Below are positions 46,699-54,155 of a DNA stretch of 64,000 nucleotides, one piece after another. The stretch lies in NCBI RefSeq assembly GCF_004216665.1, contig NZ_SGWY01000004.1, positions 186,001 to 250,000 of the forward strand. Reading direction: 5' to 3'. Under the pieces are notes generated by a model. It made no database searches. It was not told the DNA's origin and worked only from the letters and a program-made list of their open reading frames with translations. Source of the stretch: Agromyces ramosus. Lineage in GTDB: Bacteria > Actinomycetota > Actinomycetes > Actinomycetales > Microbacteriaceae. A program made the position numbers and the translations under genes. The stretch's first letter is position 1, and the number at the start of each line of letters is the position of its first letter.

Positions 46699-47145
46699 AT
46701 GGACATCCGCATCGCCGCGTACGCCGTGATCATCCGGGACGGGCAGATCCTGCTCTCCCACTGGAACGAGCACGGCCGGTCCGGATGGACGCTTCCCGGT
46801 GGCGGGATCGAGGGGTCGGAGCATCCGGTCGACGCGGCGAAGCGCGAGATCTTCGAGGAGACCGGCTACGAGGCATCCGTGGATCGACTGCTCGGGATCG
46901 ACACGATGGTGGTGCCCGCGCCGAAGCGGCATTCGGGGACGGTGCCGCTGTACGCGATGCGCGTGGTCTACCGCGCGACGGTACTCGGCGGCGAGCTGCG
47001 CAGTGAGATCGGCGGCTCGAGCGACGAGGCGCGCTGGTTCCCGCTCTCGGAGGTGCCGCGACTGAAGCGCGTGAGCCTGCTCGACATCGCCCTGCGCATG
47101 AACGAGGCTGAGCCGGCAGACGGGGTGGCGCCGCCGGCGCCCTGA
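46699..47145 (+). CDS. Nudix hydrolase
   Basis: 148 residues with a complete Nudix box starting GGGIEGSEHPVDAAKREIF and continuing EETGYE (GX5EX7REUXEEXGU), which binds the metal and hydrolyses a nucleoside diphosphate linked to another group. The N-terminus RIAAYAVIIRDGQILLSHW and SGWTLPGG fit the ADP-ribose/NTP pyrophosphatase-like group; substrate not predictable. Monocistronic and probably leaderless. Confidence 0.9.
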   Translation: MDIRIAAYAVIIRDGQILLSHWNEHGRSGWTLPGGGIEGSEHPVDAAKREIFEETGYEASVDRLLGIDTMVVPAPKRHSGTVPLYAMRVVYRATVLGGELRSEIGGSSDEARWFPLSEVPRLKRVSLLDIALRMNEAEPADGVAPPAP

Positions 47146-47323
47146 CCGTCGCCCGGCGGGCACGGCGGGCACGAGTGCCGCGACGGCGACGACGACAACG
47201 CAGCGACCTGGTCGGCCGGTGCGCTCTCGACGCCGCCGTACGCAGCCGAGGCCCCCGCGGGTCGCATCCCCATCGAGTCGGGGAGGAGCCGCGGGGTCTC
47301 GGTGATCGAGGTACCCATGGCGA

Positions 47324-47572
47324 TCAGGCCAGCGGGGCGCCGAGGGTGACGAGACGGTACTGCTCGTCGTGTGCACGGGTCGCGAGCTCCGCGGTGCGGC
47401 GGCGCAGGTGCACTGCGTCGTGGCTGCGGCGCTCGTCCTGGCGTCGGCTCCACGCGAGCAGCGCGAGGCCGACGCGGCGGGCGAGCCGCTCGTGCAGTTG
47501 GCGTGCCTGGGCACGCAGTTCGGTGGCTTGGCCCTGTGGAGCCGAACCTGCGGTGAGAGACGTCGTGTTCAC
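47324..47572 (-). CDS. Small basic helical protein, unknown function
   Basis: 82 residues starting from a GTG at 47572 with GAAGGA six bases upstream; an ATG two codons earlier sits directly on that site. The sequence is Arg/His/Gln-rich and predicted helical (ELRAQARQLHERLARRVGLALLAWSRR, here in two parts, then VHLRRRTAELATRAHDEQYRLV). No domain recognised. Similar small proteins with multiple Arg and a hydrophobic patch occur in actinobacteria. No gene is seen in the flanking 47573-47888 (316 bases). Confidence 0.5.
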   Translation of the reverse strand: MNTTSLTAGSAPQGQATELRAQARQLHERLARRVGLALLAWSRRQDERRSHDAVHLRRRTAELATRAHDEQYRLVTLGAPLA

Positions 47573-47888
47573 GATCATTCCTTCGGTTGGTGGTGCGGTG
47601 GTTGAGCCGATCCGGCGGATGCCGGGACGGCGGGTGATTCGTCGGTGGTGCCGGGAAGCGTGCGCCCGTGGACGAATCGGCGCGGGGGCACGCGAGTGCG
47701 AGGCGGATGCGGGCGCACGGCAGTGCGCACTGGCGGGGCGGTGTCCGACGGACCGGGTCCGGTGCGGCATCCGTGGGTCGATTGGACCGTGACGATCGAG
47801 GTCGTCGGATGCTGCGGCGGAAGCCGCGGGTCACGCCCGAGTGGGCGGAGAGACGATCAGGCGCTGACGCGCGCGTCGTCGTAGCGGA

Positions 47889-47948
47889 CTAGCAGGCCGT
47901 CGGCGCGAGGAGGACTCCCGTGTGCGGCTCGTCATAGATGCGCATCAT
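47889..47948 (-). CDS. 19-codon ORF with ribosome-binding site
   Basis: ATG-start ORF encoding MMRIYDEPHTGVLLAPTAC, preceded by GGAGAGGAGT with about eight bases of spacing, and farther upstream by a promoter-like TTGCAT-18-TAATGT on the minus strand. Such a clean arrangement is better than expected by chance, but 19 codons is too short to judge coding from composition. It could be a leader peptide for the small gene at 47572, a free microprotein, or fortuitous. Confidence 0.4.
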   Translation of the reverse strand: MMRIYDEPHTGVLLAPTAC

Positions 47949-48090
47949 GGGTATCAACTCCTCTCCGGATTCTGTTTGCCAGGGCCGAGAGTTGACATTA
48001 GCGGGGATCTCAGGCTGAATGCAAGGCGATTTCCCAGATTCGTCGGAAATCAGTGCTGGCACTGAGCGCGCGAGGTCGTTCCGCGCATGA

Positions 48091-48124
48091 CGAAGGCCCC
48101 GCCGTTCGATGGGCGGGGCCTTCG
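48091..48124 (-). terminator. Terminator hairpin after the 48134-48658 gene
   Basis: CGAAGGCCCCGCC and GGCGGGGCCTTCG form 13 perfect pairs around an eight-base loop, ten bases past the stop codon at 48134. There is no T-run on the minus strand. Confidence 0.7.
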
Positions 48125-48133
48125 TGAACTTCG

Positions 48134-48658
48134 TCAGACCGAGGGAGTGGTCGATGCCGTCGTGTCGGGCTCGTCGTCGGCGACCCACAGCTCGTCGTCG
48201 GCGCGGAACGTCTGCCACACCGCGTACGCGACGCCGACGGCGGCGATGATGCCGGCGCCGATCGCGAGGTAGGTGCCGACGCCCGGACCCTGCTTCTGCT
48301 TCACCACGGCGGCGGCACGCGGGGAGACGCGCTCGACGGCGCGTCGCACGCGTGCGTCGTTGGCGATGTCGCCGATCGCGAGCACCGAGCCGAGCGCGTT
48401 CCCGATCGTGCGCTCGGCCGTGTCGCCCGCCGAACGAACGAAGCTCTTCGCCTGCTCCACGCCGGGGCGGACGTAGCCCTCGTAGCCGGTGCGGACGCGC
48501 GGGACGACCTCCTCACGGGTGAGGTAGCCGAGCTGGCGGCTCGCCTCTCGCGCAACCGTGTTGGCGTGCTCGAGCAGGTCCTGCTGATTCCCCCAGAGTT
48601 CTGACGCACTGCTGCGCAGCCGCTTGAGTTCCTTCCGGCGCTTGCGTGACAGGCTCAT
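48134..48658 (-). CDS. Single-pass membrane protein, unknown function
   Basis: 174 residues. A basic N-terminus (MSLSRKRRKELKRLRSSASEL) and a long helical stretch (QQDLLEHANTVAREASRQL, then GVEQAKSFVRSAGDTAERTIGNALGSV in two parts) lead to one C-terminal membrane helix (TYLAIGAGIIAAVGVAYAVW) and a short acidic tail (ADDELWVADDEPD). It resembles DNA- or membrane-associated small proteins of Microbacteriaceae with no known role. The start is fixed by GGAGG five bases upstream of the ATG at 48658. Confidence 0.72.
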   Translation of the reverse strand: MSLSRKRRKELKRLRSSASELWGNQQDLLEHANTVAREASRQLGYLTREEVVPRVRTGYEGYVRPGVEQAKSFVRSAGDTAERTIGNALGSVLAIGDIANDARVRRAVERVSPRAAAVVKQKQGPGVGTYLAIGAGIIAAVGVAYAVWQTFRADDELWVADDEPDTTASTTPSV

Positions 48659-48778
48659 CTCGACCTCCATCGTTGTGCAGCGAATCACTCCATCTTGCCA
48701 CCGAAACGGCTGGAAGCGGGGTGGGAGTCGGAATCCTTCATGCCGGTTGACGAATCCGCCCGTGACAGAATAAGGAGC

Positions 48779-49318
48779 ATGCCGATTCACACCGCAGTCG
48801 CGACCCTCAACACCAACCACGGCCCGATCAAGGTGGACCTCTACGGGCACCAGGCCCCGAAGACCGTCAAGAACTTCGTCGGCCTCGCGACCGGTGAGAT
48901 CGAGTGGACGCATCCCGCAACGGGTGAGAAGTCGAACGACCCGCTCTACGACGGCGTGATCTTCCATCGCATCATCCCCGGCTTCATGATCCAGGGCGGC
49001 GACCCGCTCGGTCAGGGCGTCGGCGGCCCGGGCTACCAGTTCGACGACGAGATCAACTCCGAGCTCGACTTCACCGAGCCGTACGTGCTCGCCATGGCCA
49101 ACGCCGGCATCCAGGGAGGCCGCGGCACCAACGGCTCGCAGTTCTTCATCACGGTCGGCCCCACCACGTGGCTGCAGGGCAAGCACACCATCTTCGGCAA
49201 GGTCACGGATGCCGCCAGCCAGGCCGTCGTCGAGAAGCTCGCCTCGGTTCCGACCGACGGGCGCGACCGCCCGCTCGAGGACGTCGTGATCGAGAGCATC
49301 ACGATCGAAGAGGCCTGA
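48779..49318 (+). CDS. Peptidyl-prolyl cis-trans isomerase, cyclophilin type
   Basis: 179-residue cytoplasmic cyclophilin. Conserved active-site segments are FHRIIPGFMIQGGDPLGQG (catalytic Arg in FHRI), MANAGIQGGRGTNGSQFFIT (split) and LQGKHTIFGKVTD. AAGGAG lies three to four bases from the ATG at 48779. The cyclophilin-rhomboid-crgA order is the conserved PpiA locus of actinobacteria. Confidence 0.95.
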   Translation: MPIHTAVATLNTNHGPIKVDLYGHQAPKTVKNFVGLATGEIEWTHPATGEKSNDPLYDGVIFHRIIPGFMIQGGDPLGQGVGGPGYQFDDEINSELDFTEPYVLAMANAGIQGGRGTNGSQFFITVGPTTWLQGKHTIFGKVTDAASQAVVEKLASVPTDGRDRPLEDVVIESITIEEA

Positions 49319-49325
49319 CCCGCCG

Positions 49326-50201
49326 GTGAGCACTGTGCCTGCCGGGGGCGATGGCGACGCCGAGCGATCGAGCTTCTGCTACCGGCATCCCGATCGTCAG
49401 AGCTACATCCTCTGCCAGCGGTGCGGCCGCACGATCTGCCCCGAGTGCCAGACGCAGGCGCCGGTCGGCGTGATCTGCCCCGAGTGCATGCGCGAGCAGC
49501 GTGCGTCGGCGCCGCGCACCAAGTCCGCGGTCCTCACCCGTGCGCGCTCGGCGGCAGGTCGCGGCGCTCCCGTGGTGACGTATGCGCTGATCGGCATCAC
49601 CCTCGCCGTCTTCCTGCTGCAGCTCATCCCCGGTCTCGCGGTCACCGATCGACTGCTCTACGCCGGGGTCTACTCGCTGCCGGGCAACTTCGAGCCGTGG
49701 CGCATGATCACGTCGGTGTTCGTGCACTCGACCGGGCTGATCTTCCACGTGCTGCTCAACATGTACACCCTGTGGATCTTCGGTCAGTTGCTGGAGGGGC
49801 TCCTCGGGCGCTGGCGATTCCTCACGCTCTACCTGGTCTCGGGGCTCGCCGGATCGGTGGGCGTGCTCTGGCTCGGCGATCCGCGCACGGGGGTGGTCGG
49901 GGCATCCGGCGCGATCTTCGGACTGATGGGCGCGTTCCTCGTGATCCAGCGACGCCTCGGCGGGCAGACCACCCAGCTGTTCGTCCTCCTGGGCATCAAC
50001 CTGGTGATCGGGTTCGTGCCCGGCTTCAACGTCGCGTGGCAGGCGCACCTCGGCGGGCTGGTCGGGGGAGCGTTGGTCGGACTCATCTACGTCGAGACGC
50101 GCAAGCGATCGCAGCAGGCGCTGCAGGTGTGGTTGCTGATCGCGCTGACGGTGGTGCTCCTGCTGTTGAGCCTGCGGTACTTCTACCTGCCGATCACCTG
50201 A
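49326..50201 (+). CDS. Rhomboid-family intramembrane serine protease with N-terminal zinc ribbon
   Basis: 291 residues. The N-terminal ~60 residues hold Cys/His pairs CYRHPDRQSYILCQRC, CPEC and CPEC, a B-box-like zinc-binding motif common in actinobacterial rhomboids. Six to seven helices follow, with the active-site Ser194 in GASGAIFG and His241 in AHLGG, plus HVLLNMYTLWIFG (Asn/His stabilising the oxyanion). Substrate unknown. The GTG start is seven bases after the cyclophilin stop, so the two are likely co-transcribed. Confidence 0.92.
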   Translation: MSTVPAGGDGDAERSSFCYRHPDRQSYILCQRCGRTICPECQTQAPVGVICPECMREQRASAPRTKSAVLTRARSAAGRGAPVVTYALIGITLAVFLLQLIPGLAVTDRLLYAGVYSLPGNFEPWRMITSVFVHSTGLIFHVLLNMYTLWIFGQLLEGLLGRWRFLTLYLVSGLAGSVGVLWLGDPRTGVVGASGAIFGLMGAFLVIQRRLGGQTTQLFVLLGINLVIGFVPGFNVAWQAHLGGLVGGALVGLIYVETRKRSQQALQVWLLIALTVVLLLLSLRYFYLPIT

Positions 50202-50283
50202 CGGCCACCTGCCGATCACCTGACGGCTCGCTCGGCGGTCTCGCCGCGCGTTCGAGCCCATCACGAGCGGAGGCGGCATCCGC

Positions 50284-50403
50284 TGTGGAGTTATCCACAC
50301 CACTCTCCACAGTTGGGGAGAGTTACACGGGTGTAGTTGACGCCATTTCAGGGGACACGGCGTATCGGCGGGGGTATCCACCCTGTGTACAACCTGTGGA
50401 GAA
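50284..50403. other. DnaA-box cluster between the rhomboid gene and crgA
   Basis: The 279-base spacer contains a perfect TTATCCACA (50291-50299) facing TGTGGA to form a dyad TGTGGA-GTTA-TCCACA, and one-base-off boxes TTGTACACA (complement, 50384-50392) and TTCTCCACA (complement, 50395-50403). A hairpin ACTCTCC/GGAGAGT at 50302-50323 may be a terminator. It lies 15 kb right of oriC. Confidence 0.55.
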
Positions 50404-50480
50404 CTCGGCGTCGTGCGCGCGCGACGACACAGGAAGCGGGCGGATGCCGCAGCATCCGCCCGCTCGAAAGCGTCGCCGGC

Positions 50481-50720
50481 TCAGCGCCAGCGTGTGGTCA
50501 TCAGGAACCCGACGAACGCGATGCCGAACCCGATGAGGATGTTCCACGAGCCGAGGTCGGCGATGGGCAGCCGGCCCTGGCTCACGTAGAAGACGATGAT
50601 CCAGGCGAGCCCGATCAGCATGAAGCCGAACATGACGGGCTTGAACCAGACCGGGTTCGGCGCGTCTTCGCCGCTCGCCTGTTCCGCGCGCGCGGGCTTC
50701 GATGATTTCGTACGTGCCAT
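50481..50720 (-). CDS. crgA: Cell division protein CrgA
   Basis: 79 residues with a polar basic N-terminus and two membrane helices (KPVMFGFMLIGLAWIIVFYVS and WNILIGFGIAFVGFLMTTRW) linked by a short loop, the hallmark of CrgA, which stabilises the septum by binding FtsZ/FtsI partners in actinobacteria. The ATG follows TAGAAT by seven bases, so the transcript is probably leaderless. Convergent with the rhomboid gene. Confidence 0.93.
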   Translation of the reverse strand: MARTKSSKPARAEQASGEDAPNPVWFKPVMFGFMLIGLAWIIVFYVSQGRLPIADLGSWNILIGFGIAFVGFLMTTRWR

Positions 50721-50727
50721 GCGGGCG

Positions 50728-50733
50728 ATTCTA
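50728..50733 (-). promoter_or_regulatory. -10 element of the crgA promoter
   Basis: TAGAAT (minus strand) ends seven bases before the crgA ATG; the sortase promoter at 50779 is back-to-back with it. Confidence 0.5.
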
Positions 50734-50778
50734 TCCGAGTCGGATGCGTACTCCCACTCGGGCCTGTCGGACGCGGAA

Positions 50779-50784
50779 TAGAAT
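50779..50784 (+). promoter_or_regulatory. -10 element of the sortase-pabA operon
   Basis: TAGAAT ends seven bases before the ATG at 50792, giving a leaderless transcript. Confidence 0.5.
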
Positions 50785-50791
50785 CGCTCCT

Positions 50792-51589
50792 ATGTCCGTC
50801 GAGCAGCCCGAGCGTCGTCGCGCGACGCCGGCGTCGGGGCGTGCTCGACCGCGGGTGAGCGTCGTCGGCGTGCTCGGCGAACTGCTGCTGACCGCGGGCG
50901 CGCTGATCCTGCTCTTCCTCGGTTGGCAGCTGTGGTGGAACGACGCCATCATGGCCGGGCAGCAGTCGAGCGCGGCATCCGATCTCAGCGCGGAATGGCT
51001 CGAGGAGGGCCGCTCCGCACGCGGCGACGCACCCGAACCCCCGACCGAGACCGAGGACTACGGGGATCCGGTGGTCGACGCCTCGGAGCATGCCAACGGC
51101 GAGTCGTTCGCGGTGATGTACGTGCCCCGCTTCGGCGACGGCTCGCAGCGGAGGATCGCCGAGGGCACCGGGGCCGACGTGCTGAACAGCACCTACCTGG
51201 GCGTGGGTCACTACGCCGGCACCCAGATGCCGGGCGAGGTCGGCAACTTCGCCATCGCCTCGCACCGCAGCGCCTACGGCGGCGGCATGCACGAGATCGA
51301 GCAGCTGCAGTTGGGCGACGCGATCTACATCCAGACGCAGGACGGGTGGTACACCTACCGCTTCCGGGACTTCGAGTACGTCACGCCCGAGGCCGTCGAC
51401 GTGCTCGCGCCCGTGCCGCATCACCCCGACCTGCAGCCCACCGACCGCATCGTCACGCTCACGAGCTGCAACCCGCTGTACTCGACCGCCGAGCGCATCA
51501 TCGCGTACGGCGTACTCGAGTCGTGGCGCCCCGGCAGCGCCGGTCCGCCGGCCGAGATCGCCGACGTCGTCGCAACCTGGGAGTCCTGA
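50792..51589 (+). CDS. Class E sortase
   Basis: 265-residue membrane-anchored transpeptidase that attaches secreted proteins to peptidoglycan. One N-terminal membrane helix (LLLTAGALILLFLGWQLWW) is followed by the sortase fold with His158 in ASHRSAYG, the nucleophile Cys226 in TLTSCNPLY and Arg235 in STAERIIAYG. Class E enzymes prefer LAXTG-type motifs; no such substrate is seen in the window. Conserved upstream of pabA/pknB in actinobacteria. First gene of a three-gene operon. Confidence 0.94.
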   Translation: MSVEQPERRRATPASGRARPRVSVVGVLGELLLTAGALILLFLGWQLWWNDAIMAGQQSSAASDLSAEWLEEGRSARGDAPEPPTETEDYGDPVVDASEHANGESFAVMYVPRFGDGSQRRIAEGTGADVLNSTYLGVGHYAGTQMPGEVGNFAIASHRSAYGGGMHEIEQLQLGDAIYIQTQDGWYTYRFRDFEYVTPEAVDVLAPVPHHPDLQPTDRIVTLTSCNPLYSTAERIIAYGVLESWRPGSAGPPAEIADVVATWES

Positions 51590-51590
51590 C

Positions 51591-51749
51591 ATGTACGCTG
51601 CCCTGTGGCGTGTGCTCCCCGGCCCGGTGTGGCTGCGGATCATCCTGCTGCTGCTGCTCCTCGCGGCAGCCGTCTTCGCCCTCTTCACGTGGGTCTTCCC
51701 ATGGGTCGACGGCATCGTCAATCCGATCGAAGTCACGGTGGACACATGA
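51591..51749 (+). CDS. Small membrane protein (52 residues)
   Basis: Begins MYAALWRVLPGPVWLRIIL, with a single helix (LRIILLLLLLAAAVFALFTW) and a short polar C-terminus ending VNPIEVTVDT. It starts two bases after the sortase stop and its own stop overlaps the next ATG as ATGA, so it is translationally coupled on both sides, which supports it as a real gene. Small proteins of this pattern occur at this locus in other Microbacteriaceae (from memory, not tested). Function unknown. Confidence 0.8.
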   Translation: MYAALWRVLPGPVWLRIILLLLLLAAAVFALFTWVFPWVDGIVNPIEVTVDT

Positions 51750-52384
51750 CCCGCGTTCTCGTCATCGACAACTACGACAGCTTCGTCTACACGTTGAACG
51801 GCTACCTTCAGGAGCTGGGTGCGCAGACCGAGGTGGTGCGCAACGACGTCATCGAGGCATCCGACGTGCCCTCGCGCATCGCGGAGTTCGACGCGGTGCT
51901 CATCTCGCCCGGTCCCGGCAAGCCCGCGGATGCCGGGGTGTCGATTCCCGTCGTCGAGGCCGCCCTCAGCTCGGGCCAGCCGCTGCTCGGCGTGTGCCTC
52001 GGCCACCAGGCGATCGCCGAGGCGTTCGGCGCGGTGGTGACGAACGCCGAGGAGCTCATGCACGGCAAGACCTCGCGCATCACGCACGACGACAGCGCGT
52101 TCTACGACGGCGTGCCGCAGCCGTTCACCGCGACCCGCTACCACTCGCTCGCCGTGGTCGACGGCACCGTGCCCCGAGCACTCGTGGTGACCAGCCGAAC
52201 GCAGGGCGGCGTGATCATGGGCCTTCGACACGAGTCGGCGCCGATCTTCGGCGTGCAGTTCCACCCCGAATCGGTACTCACCGAGGGCGGATACCGGATG
52301 CTCGGCAACTGGCTCGCCGTCGCCGGCCTGCCCGAGGCGCGCGAGCGTGCGGTGCACCTCAACCCGTTGGTGCGCGTCAGCTGA
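51746..52384 (+). CDS. pabA: Class I glutamine amidotransferase (aminodeoxychorismate/anthranilate synthase component II)
   Basis: 212 residues; supplies ammonia for p-aminobenzoate (folate) or anthranilate synthesis from chorismate. GATase triad: Cys84 in GVCLGHQ, His173 and Glu175 in QFHPES. Starts RVLVIDNYDSFVYTLNGYL, with ISPGPGKPADAG. The copy next to pknB in actinobacteria is annotated trpG or pabA; the partner component is not in the window, so which pathway it serves is open. Confidence 0.92.
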   Translation: MTRVLVIDNYDSFVYTLNGYLQELGAQTEVVRNDVIEASDVPSRIAEFDAVLISPGPGKPADAGVSIPVVEAALSSGQPLLGVCLGHQAIAEAFGAVVTNAEELMHGKTSRITHDDSAFYDGVPQPFTATRYHSLAVVDGTVPRALVVTSRTQGGVIMGLRHESAPIFGVQFHPESVLTEGGYRMLGNWLAVAGLPEARERAVHLNPLVRVS

Positions 52385-52407
52385 CGGCACGGCGCCGAGC
52401 TGGTGCG

Positions 52408-54102
52408 TCAGCCCGCGCAGTAGGTCAGTTCGACCTCCGAGCCCTGCGGGACATCGCCCGGAGCGAGCGATTGCCGCGTGACCGGCGAACCCGGCTGGGA
52501 CTTGCAGGACGCATCGGGCTTCGGTACCGGCGTCAGCCGCAGGTTCTCGGCGGAGAGGTAGGACGACGCCGCCGACAGCGTCTGGCCGGTCAGGTCGGTG
52601 AGCGTGACGAGCCCGCTCGAGATGCGGAAGTCGATCGCCGAACCGGCCTCGACCGACGTGCCGCCCTCGGGCGTCGTGCCGAGTACCGTGTCGGCGGGGA
52701 CCGACGGCGAGTTCTCGCGCGTCTCGGTGCCGGGAGTGAGGCCGGCCGCCTGCACGTCGGCCTTCGCCTGCTCGAGGGTCTTGTTGCGCACGTCGGGCAC
52801 GGAGACCGGTTCTCGTCCGGTCGAGACGTACACGGTGACCGGGGTGTCCGTGTCGACGATCTCACCGGCGGGCGGATCGGTGCGGATGACCTGGTCGGCG
52901 GGGACGGTGTCGCTCGACTCGTCGATCCGCGACGCGGGCAGCCCGAGCTCCTGGAGTTGCTGGACCGCCTCCTCGTAGCTGGCGCCGGCGAGGGTCGGGA
53001 TCTCGCGGGCGTTGGACGGCAGGTCGTCGGTGGGCTGCAGGTTGAATGCCCAGTACATGACGGCGATCACGATCACGACGACGGCGATGATGCCCGACCA
53101 GATCCAGATCGCCGGCGGACGCCGCTGCGTGCGCGTCATGGTCTCGTCCTCGGCGAGCTGGCGCAGGGCCAGCTCGGAGCTCGAGAGCGAACTGGTGGGC
53201 GCTCCGAACAGCATCGTCGCCTCGTCGGGCTGGCGATGCACCGGCACGCGCCCGGATGCCGCGGTGTCGACGTCGGCGCGGAACTCGGCCGCCGTCTGGT
53301 ATCGCTGCTCGCGATTCTTCGTGAGCGCATGCAGCACCACTGCGTCGAGCGCGGGTGAGACCTTCGGGTTGATCACGCTCGGCTTCACCGGGCGTTCGCT
53401 CACGTGCTGGTAGGCCACCGCCACCGGAGTCTCGCCGCGGAAGGGCGGCCGCCCGGTGAGCATCTCGAAGAGCACCACACCGGTCGAGTAGAGGTCGGTG
53501 CGGGCGTCGACGGTCTCGCCCTTCGCCTGCTCCGGCGAGAAGTACGAGGCCGTGCCGAGGATCGCGGTGGTCTGCGCGACCGTCGTCGCGGAGTCCGACA
53601 CGGCGCGCGCGATGCCGAAGTCCATGACCTTCACCTGGCCCGTGGTGGTGATCATGATGTTGCCGGGCTTGATGTCGCGGTGCACCACGCCGGCTCGATG
53701 GGAGTACTCGAGCGCGGTGAGGACGCCGTCGATGACGCGCACGGCCGCCACGGGCTCGAGCGGACCGTCGTGGATGATGTCCTTGAGGAGGCGGCCCTCG
53801 ACGTACTCCATGACGATGAACGGAAGCTGCACCTCCTGGCCGGCCGAGTCCACGACGGTCTCCTCGCCCGCGTCGAACACGCGCACGATCGTCGGGTGCG
53901 CCATCCGCGCGGCCGACTGGGCCTCCTGCCGGAACCGCATGCGGAACGCGGGGTCGGTGGCGAGCTGCGGCTTCAGGAGCTTGATCGCCACCTGGCGGCC
54001 GAGCCGGGCGTCGCTGCCGACGTGCACGTCGGACATTCCGCCGCGACCGATGAGCGCACCCACGCGGTATCGTCCCGCGAGCACGCGTCCTTCATCGCTC
54101 AC
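52408..54102 (-). CDS. pknB: Ser/Thr protein kinase PknB with PASTA domains
   Basis: Transmembrane kinase that senses peptidoglycan fragments or lipid II and controls growth and division. 564 residues: kinase domain with GRGGMSDVHVG, Lys41 (VAIKLLKP), HRDIKPGN (Asp143) and DFGIA (Asp161); juxtamembrane linker; one helix (IWSGIIAVVVIVIAVMYWAF); then three to four PASTA repeats (for example IPTLAGASYEEAVQQLQELGL and VPDVRNKTLEQAKADVQAAGL, in parts). Last gene of the fhaA-fhaB-pstP-rodA-pbpA-pknA-pknB operon; it faces the amidotransferase gene. Confidence 0.96.
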   Translation of the reverse strand: MSDEGRVLAGRYRVGALIGRGGMSDVHVGSDARLGRQVAIKLLKPQLATDPAFRMRFRQEAQSAARMAHPTIVRVFDAGEETVVDSAGQEVQLPFIVMEYVEGRLLKDIIHDGPLEPVAAVRVIDGVLTALEYSHRAGVVHRDIKPGNIMITTTGQVKVMDFGIARAVSDSATTVAQTTAILGTASYFSPEQAKGETVDARTDLYSTGVVLFEMLTGRPPFRGETPVAVAYQHVSERPVKPSVINPKVSPALDAVVLHALTKNREQRYQTAAEFRADVDTAASGRVPVHRQPDEATMLFGAPTSSLSSSELALRQLAEDETMTRTQRRPPAIWIWSGIIAVVVIVIAVMYWAFNLQPTDDLPSNAREIPTLAGASYEEAVQQLQELGLPASRIDESSDTVPADQVIRTDPPAGEIVDTDTPVTVYVSTGREPVSVPDVRNKTLEQAKADVQAAGLTPGTETRENSPSVPADTVLGTTPEGGTSVEAGSAIDFRISSGLVTLTDLTGQTLSAASSYLSAENLRLTPVPKPDASCKSQPGSPVTRQSLAPGDVPQGSEVELTYCAG

Positions 54103-54155
54103 CCTGCAGCTCCGTCCTCGACTCGTCCGGTGTTCTCGTCAGTTCCGATCCGTGC

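Noticed and set aside
46968..47834. Minus-strand frame overlapping the Nudix gene and the small basic gene
   Set aside because: It runs antisense across the complete Nudix gene end and has no start signal or domain.
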